IMG/VR virus record: IMGVR_UViG_3300035698_020928
Coordinates: 1 to 35,519 of that record
From: a virus
Reading direction: 5' to 3' (one strand)
DNA: 35,519 bases
This document shows, piece after piece, positions 31,962-35,519 of this stretch. The notes below the pieces were generated by a model. That model saw only the letters and a list, made by a program, of their open reading frames with translations. It was not told the DNA's origin and made no database searches. Position numbers and translations under genes: made by a program. The stretch's first letter is position 1. Each line of letters begins with the position of its first letter.

Positions 31962-32243
31962 ATGGATAAAGAAAAATTACGTGAAGCAATGATTCAAGCT
32001 ATGCCTGATTCCGTACCCAGTCATATAAAAGCAGATATTGCTAATATTATGCTGAAAGTCATAAATGCTGTGGAGGGTGAGTCAACTATGGGTATCGTGA
32101 TAGCTCTAGATGTTCTGAAAGACATGTTCCAGGATACTTTTGTTGAAACTGTGAAAGATAAGTTTGGTGAAGACTCTGAGCTTCATAAAAAGGCAAAAGA
32201 AGCAGTATTAATGTCATCAGATACTTCGGGAACTATTCATTGA
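31962..32243 (+). CDS. Unknown helical protein, 93 aa
   Basis: A 93-residue helical protein (KEKLREAMIQAMPDSVPSHIKADIANIMLKVINAVEG, TMGIVIALDVLKDMFQDTFVETVKDKFGED). AGAGGATGAG precedes the ATG. The stop overlaps a TTG start of a small membrane protein gene. No family recognised. Confidence 0.6.
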   Translation: MDKEKLREAMIQAMPDSVPSHIKADIANIMLKVINAVEGESTMGIVIALDVLKDMFQDTFVETVKDKFGEDSELHKKAKEAVLMSSDTSGTIH

Positions 32244-32398
32244 GTATTCGTGACAAGTTAATATTATTTATCTCTCTGTTCATATTGGGCTTGTTAGCTA
32301 ACTATTTATGGGGAGATAATAACGTTATAGAAGAAATAGCAGAAGATATATTGAAGCAACAATATGGGTTAGATGTGGAATTTAGTGGAGTAAGGTAA
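32240..32398 (+). CDS. Small membrane protein, 52 aa (TTG start)
   Basis: TTG 32240 overlaps the upstream TGA (TTGA), and the stop abuts the next ATG, so the frame fills the gap exactly. The product has one membrane helix (LILFISLFILGLLANYLWG) and then an acidic stretch NVIEEIAEDILKQQYGLDVEFSG. This VEE-A-x-x-I-K-x-x-GLDV[ED]-type ending is a recurring pattern in tiny phage membrane proteins of unknown role. Confidence 0.62.
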   Translation: MSIRDKLILFISLFILGLLANYLWGDNNVIEEIAEDILKQQYGLDVEFSGVR

Positions 32399-32674
32399 AT
32401 GGGTGTAATAGATACAATAGTTAACAATGTAAAAAAACTTGATAAAGAAAGAGCCGATCTATTTCAGGCTTGTAAAGATGGATATGTGAGTATATTTCGA
32501 GACGATAAATATACTACGGTTAAATTTTCTTATCGTGGAATTTCTTATGACAATTCTAAGGGGATATTTTCTGAAAAGGGTTTAGAGATTCATCATCATA
32601 TGGTTTTTCATAGTGACATTATTTGTGTAACTGTTGATGAATTGATTGAGCATGGCGCAAAGGATAAGAGATAA
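32399..32674 (+). CDS. Unknown protein, 91 aa
   Basis: It follows the 52-residue gene without a gap. The sequence is mixed (DTIVNNVKKLDKERADLFQACKDGYVSIFRDDKYTTVKFSYRGISYD, then FHSDIICVTVDELIEHGAK). Its last base is the first of the next ATG (TAATG). No motif is recognised. Confidence 0.6.
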   Translation: MGVIDTIVNNVKKLDKERADLFQACKDGYVSIFRDDKYTTVKFSYRGISYDNSKGIFSEKGLEIHHHMVFHSDIICVTVDELIEHGAKDKR

Positions 32675-33117
32675 TGACACCGACAAAAGTTGGTAAGGTA
32701 ATGGATATTACGAAAAATTTGTTTGATATGACTGAAGAAGATTTCGCTTCAGCTGCAACAATTGCGATAGGTTTTAGGCTACATCAAATTTGTGAGCATT
32801 ATACAAAAGATGAATTAATGAAAGAGCGAAGTATATTTGTCTTTTATATGGGTTCAATTATGGAAAAATCACCTTTTCAACCTATAGCAGCATTGGAATG
32901 TGGAATCTTCTTTGAAAAAAGAGGTGAAGAGCCTGTGTCTTGGATTGATTTTGAATTATTTGGTCATTTGTACAATCATGGGTACCATGACAAAGAATTC
33001 AAACAAAAGATTGATCGGTTTAAAGAAATTGGTCAAAAAATATTCATGGATAATGATAAATTAACAAAACTTGATATTATTAAAGTAGAAAAGGAGATAC
33101 AGAATGACACCGATTAA
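32674..33117 (+). CDS. Unknown protein, 147 aa
   Basis: It starts in a TAATG overlap with AAAGGAT upstream. The helical 147-residue product (ITKNLFDMTEEDFASAATIAIGFRLHQICEHYTKDELMKERSIF, then EFKQKIDRFKEIGQKIFMDNDKL) has no recognised motif. Its N-terminus MTPTK resembles that of the tiny frame at 33104 (MTPIK), suggesting a local duplication. Confidence 0.6.
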   Translation: MTPTKVGKVMDITKNLFDMTEEDFASAATIAIGFRLHQICEHYTKDELMKERSIFVFYMGSIMEKSPFQPIAALECGIFFEKRGEEPVSWIDFELFGHLYNHGYHDKEFKQKIDRFKEIGQKIFMDNDKLTKLDIIKVEKEIQNDTD

Positions 33118-33172
33118 ATTAGAAACAAATGTTAGTATGTTTCTTTCGCCTGTGATTGCTAAGGGGAAGTAA
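33104..33172 (+). CDS. Possible 22-aa peptide
   Basis: ATG 33104 lies 7 nt after AAGGAG, one of the best ribosome binding sites in the region, and overlaps the end of the previous gene. The product is MTPIKLETNVSMFLSPVIAKGK. It could be a real micro-gene, a decayed copy of the MTPTK start upstream, or a leader for the next gene. Confidence 0.35.
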   Translation: MTPIKLETNVSMFLSPVIAKGK

Positions 33173-33178
33173 TCATAT

Positions 33179-33295
33179 ATGGGTGAGGTTATAAAGACTA
33201 AGGCTGGTGAGACTAGACAACATGATTCATGTATTGCTAATATTCCAGTTAATACTATTTTAGCAACTGTTAATAAGTGGAAGAATAAAGCATGA
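33179..33295 (+). CDS. Small protein, 38 aa
   Basis: ATG 33179 to TGA 33295; the stop overlaps the next ATG (ATGA), and GGGGAAG lies about 9 nt upstream. The product begins MGEVIKTKAGETRQHDSC and ends TILATVNKWKNKA. Exact fit between neighbours supports expression. Function unknown. Confidence 0.5.
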   Translation: MGEVIKTKAGETRQHDSCIANIPVNTILATVNKWKNKA

Positions 33296-33627
33296 GATTT
33301 AAGTCAGGTGATGAATGGACTGGCAATAGAAACGGTAGACCTAAAGGTCCAGATATTAGAGCTAGATTTACTAAGGAAATAGTATCTGAGCATACCGAGA
33401 CATTAGCAAAAGTATTGAGAGATTTAGGCGAACTAGCTAAGACTCAAGATAGATGGGCAGTTGAAAAGTATGTTCATTATTTATTGCCTTATTTATTAGT
33501 TAAGCCTAAGACAGAAGTTGATATAAGCAGTGTTGATAATGTTGTGTCAGAAACTACAGAGGTAATGGCTAGGTTGTCACCTGATAAGATAACAGAGATA
33601 GGGAAGATTCTTTATGGGAAAGATTAA
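33292..33627 (+). CDS. DUF5681-like protein, candidate terminase small subunit
   Basis: Its N-terminus, FKSGDEWTGNRNGRPKGPDIRARF, matches the phage DUF5681 signature (FKPGQSGNPxGRPKG). The helical remainder (LAKVLRDLGELAKTQDRWAVEKYVHYLLPYLLV) also fits. Proteins of this kind are often in terminase-type positions and may serve as the small, DNA-recognising subunit. Here it lies at the far right end, but on a circular or permuted genome this end is close to the large subunit at 262. The functional claim is inference. Confidence 0.62.
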   Translation: MRFKSGDEWTGNRNGRPKGPDIRARFTKEIVSEHTETLAKVLRDLGELAKTQDRWAVEKYVHYLLPYLLVKPKTEVDISSVDNVVSETTEVMARLSPDKITEIGKILYGKD

Positions 33628-33632
33628 AGAAG

Positions 33633-33896
33633 ATGAGCTTAATAGCTAGATTATTTAGATTTATATTTATTTCCTTTATTGCTGGCGGCGCTTTTCTAAT
33701 GCTTTATCCTGCAATTTGCCATCTTATCAGGAGTGGTCTTATTTATCATCTGCCGATGCCGATTTTAGGATTAATAACTGTTTCGGTGGGTCTTGTGGGG
33801 TTCTCTTTTGTAGAAATATTTATGGATGATGAGGGATTTATGTGGGTGCCACTTCCGTTGCCTCCATTGCCAGGAGATGAAGATAATGCCATTTAA
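33633..33896 (+). CDS. Two-helix membrane protein, 87 aa
   Basis: Two hydrophobic segments (FIFISFIAGGAFLMLYPAICHL and PMPILGLITVSVGLVGFSFVEIFM) are joined by a short loop and followed by a Pro-rich tail (VPLPLPPLPGDED). The topology is holin-like, but there is no lysis gene next to it. Overlaps the next gene by 11 bp. Confidence 0.58.
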   Translation: MSLIARLFRFIFISFIAGGAFLMLYPAICHLIRSGLIYHLPMPILGLITVSVGLVGFSFVEIFMDDEGFMWVPLPLPPLPGDEDNAI

Positions 33897-34050
33897 AGAC
33901 ACAGGCGAAGGCGTGACTTGTTATCTTGATGAGAATGGTGATGTAGTCGATCCTCTTGAAGGTGAGTCACTAGAGAGGTGGAGAGAATGGCAGAGAGCTA
34001 TTATGAATGAGTCAGCAGATGAGATTAGAGAAAGGTTGGGGATAGGGTGA
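33886..34050 (+). CDS. Unknown acidic protein, 54 aa
   Basis: ATG 33886 has AGGAG 9 nt upstream, inside the end of the previous gene. Earlier in-frame ATGs (33826, 33877) have no proper site. The product MPFKDTGEGVTCYLDENGDV continues with an acidic helix (LERWREWQRAIMNESADEIRERL). Its TGA overlaps the next ATG (TGATG). No family recognised. Confidence 0.55.
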   Translation: MPFKDTGEGVTCYLDENGDVVDPLEGESLERWREWQRAIMNESADEIRERLGIG

Positions 34051-34232
34051 TGAGGACATTTTTTGCAATTGTATCTTTAATCTGCGTTTTAGGTGGGATC
34101 GCTTTTCTCGTTGCTGGGTTACTTTTCCTTATATGGGAATTAGTTGGTTCTACTGGTCAAGTTGGATTCGGTTTAGTATTAGTTGGTTTCCTTTTTTGTG
34201 TTGTAGGTTCCTTATTTGATAAAGGTTTTTGA
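34050..34232 (+). CDS. Two-helix membrane protein, 60 aa
   Basis: ATG 34050 overlaps the upstream stop. Two hydrophobic helices (FFAIVSLICVLGGIAFLVAGLLFLIW and VGFGLVLVGFLFCVVGSLF) make up the protein. Another hydrophobic open stretch follows in the same frame after the TGA (34233-34328), which has no standard start codon. Function unknown. Confidence 0.55.
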   Translation: MRTFFAIVSLICVLGGIAFLVAGLLFLIWELVGSTGQVGFGLVLVGFLFCVVGSLFDKGF

Positions 34233-34323
34233 CAAGTCATTATCTCTAGCAGCATAATCATACCTGTCGTATTAGTTGCAGGTTCATTAGCTTGGTTTAT
34301 TATAAAAATGATAAGGATATCGG

Positions 34324-34572
34324 ATGAGTGAAGAGTTAACGGATGATGTAATACGCGTTATGGACTACTGTCACCCTGATAAAGTTACTGTGTGGAAGGC
34401 TGATTGGAATCCAGACATTCATATTTTTGAAAAGCCTCATTATCATTGGTACTGGAAGCTTAGCTATGCAGATAAGCAATTGTATTTACATTTAGGCGAA
34501 GCATCATTTTTACATCACAAACATATTATCTCTAAAGCATTAAAAAAATCACGAAATAACTTTACATCTTAG
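34324..34572 (+). CDS. Unknown protein, 82 aa, His/Trp/Tyr-rich
   Basis: ATG 34324 has AAGGAT 6 nt upstream. The middle is strikingly aromatic and His-rich (VWKADWNPDIHIFEKPHYHWYWKLSYADKQLYLHL, then FLHHKHIIS). The clustered His could bind metal, but no known motif is evident. The C-terminus is basic (KALKKSRNNF). Confidence 0.6.
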   Translation: MSEELTDDVIRVMDYCHPDKVTVWKADWNPDIHIFEKPHYHWYWKLSYADKQLYLHLGEASFLHHKHIISKALKKSRNNFTS

Positions 34573-34623
34573 GTACAATATATTACACTACAAGCAGATA
34601 AACAAATTATATGTGAGGATTAA

Positions 34624-35280
34624 ATGAGCGATAGTATTGAGAATGATGAGAAGTTTAGAAAGCTTGTGCAGAGACTTTTTTATGAGCGTGAGCAGGTTCG
34701 TACTTCTAGGGAAGTTATATGGGATTTAAATAATTGCGGTCTTCTTGATAAGAATATTGCCGTTAAATTAGAAGATATTAATCGTGATGTGAAAGTAAAG
34801 TCTGAAACTACATTAAAGCACATATTCAAATACATTGACCGACGTGTTGAGCGTGCCGTGGCTCAAGAGCGTAAGGTGCAACAGGTTGATAAGTTAAAGG
34901 AATTATATGAAAAGTTTGATGAAGACCGCAAAGAAAGGCTTAGGATAGACCGTAACGGCAACTGTGTTTTCAATTTTAAAGAACTTCCTTTGTGTCTTTT
35001 CGATGACTTAAATCGTCTTTTGATTCAAGAAATATTAAGGATTGATCCTGCTCTTTTGATGATAAAAGACCATTCTATAGGTTTTGAGGGTTTAATTTAT
35101 GAAAGTTTAATGGAACTTGAAGAAAGAACTATTGTGGTTTTTTTCCGTTTTGATGGAATGCGTTTAGAGCTTCGATTTAAATCGGATAATGGATTAATTG
35201 AAATCAATCTTCCAGAAATAGCCAAATACTTTTCAGATGAAGTTAACAAAATAGCACGTGGAAAATATGTACCAAAATAA
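34624..35280 (+). CDS. Unknown protein, 218 aa
   Basis: The ATG follows GAGGA. The N-terminal half is helical and highly charged (VKSETTLKHIFKYIDRRVERAVAQERKVQQVDKLKELYEKFDEDRKERL), probably a coiled coil. The C-terminal half has strands (NGNCVFNFKELPLCLFDDL, ERTIVVFFRFDGMRLELRF, LIEINLPEIAKYF). The next, truncated gene has a loosely similar order (INFKDLDSF, FFFKLNEETYQVAVPSIYQW), so they may be related. No family recognised. Confidence 0.6.
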   Translation: MSDSIENDEKFRKLVQRLFYEREQVRTSREVIWDLNNCGLLDKNIAVKLEDINRDVKVKSETTLKHIFKYIDRRVERAVAQERKVQQVDKLKELYEKFDEDRKERLRIDRNGNCVFNFKELPLCLFDDLNRLLIQEILRIDPALLMIKDHSIGFEGLIYESLMELEERTIVVFFRFDGMRLELRFKSDNGLIEINLPEIAKYFSDEVNKIARGKYVPK

Positions 35281-35519
35281 TATTGTGAAAATTAATTTTA
35301 AAGATCTGGATTCATTTGATTGGAATGGTTTGGGATCAGAGATTAACAATCTTGCTAAAAGAAAGTATCCTTTAATGTTTACGCTTGAAAAGGCACATAT
35401 GTGGACTGTAAGGGAAATATCTTTTAAGGGGTCTGTCGTTGAATTTTCTTTATTATTTTTCTTTAAATTAAATGAAGAGACTTATCAAGTCGCAGTTCCG
35501 AGTATTTATCAATGGGTAA
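35267..35519 (+). CDS. Partial protein, runs off the window
   Basis: ATG 35267 overlaps the previous gene by 14 bp; an in-frame GTG 35285 is the alternative start. The frame stays open to the last base (84 codons) with no stop, so the gene continues outside. The visible part (MYQNNIVKINFKDLDSFDWN, then VVEFSLLFFFKLNEETYQVAV) faintly resembles the C-terminal domain of the upstream protein. Confidence 0.5.
   Translation, partial: MYQNNIVKINFKDLDSFDWNGLGSEINNLAKRKYPLMFTLEKAHMWTVREISFKGSVVEFSLLFFFKLNEETYQVAVPSIYQWV

Noticed and set aside
1-35519. CRISPR arrays, tRNA or rRNA genes, IS elements, integrase
   Set aside because: No regularly spaced repeats, cloverleaf-like sequence, transposase or recombinase motif could be seen by eye on either strand.

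Overview
The window is most of the genome of an AT-rich, short-tailed (podovirus-like) temperate phage or prophage. It holds a terminase, portal, scaffold and N4-gp56-type capsid set, an adaptor-plus-nozzle tail, ejection proteins, an immunity switch, an initiator gene with an internal origin, and lysis genes. The host should be Gram-negative: there is an outer-membrane beta-barrel protein with signal peptide and C-terminal Phe, an inner/outer spanin pair, and an Hfq-like protein whose Sm2 motif resembles proteobacterial Hfq. A gammaproteobacterium is my guess; the sequence does not prove it. I see no integrase, tRNA, rRNA, IS element or CRISPR array.

Layout. 1-261: a terminator and a non-coding lead-in. 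262-22024 (+ strand): the virion operon(s). The order is large terminase, portal, a patatin-like phospholipase, three fibre-type proteins, two small proteins, scaffold, major capsid, a small probable head protein, a terminator, adaptor, nozzle, collar-domain fibre, a small possible GNAT-like protein, three ejection proteins and a small membrane protein. A promoter with a perfect 17-bp inverted repeat (8881-8935) restarts transcription ahead of the head genes. 22021-27209 (- strand): a leftward early operon driven from about 27220-27248. It encodes small unknown proteins, a Sak4/RecA-like ATPase, a DUF669-type single-strand-binding protein, a 39-residue membrane peptide, a GH24 lysozyme, coiled-coil proteins, an Hfq-like protein, a MarR-family regulator and two small membrane proteins. 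27310-28157 (+): overlapping spanins and a VRR-NUC nuclease.

28253-29324 (-): an XRE repressor followed by, and overlapping, an outer-membrane beta-barrel gene. It is divergent from the replication initiator (29502-30869), with overlapping promoters between them. The initiator gene carries iterons and a 16-bp palindrome, so the origin probably lies inside it. 31079 to the end (+): many short, tightly packed early genes, including a Cys-rich protein, a DUF5681-like candidate small terminase and several one- or two-helix membrane proteins. The last gene runs off the window.

The most notable items are the Hfq-like protein next to a MarR regulator, the patatin gene overlapping the portal gene, the iterons whose reading frame shifts between copies, the beta-barrel protein coupled to the repressor, a 49-bp homologous block shared by an ejection protein and an early gene on the other strand, and two sets of shared cis-elements around the structural promoters.
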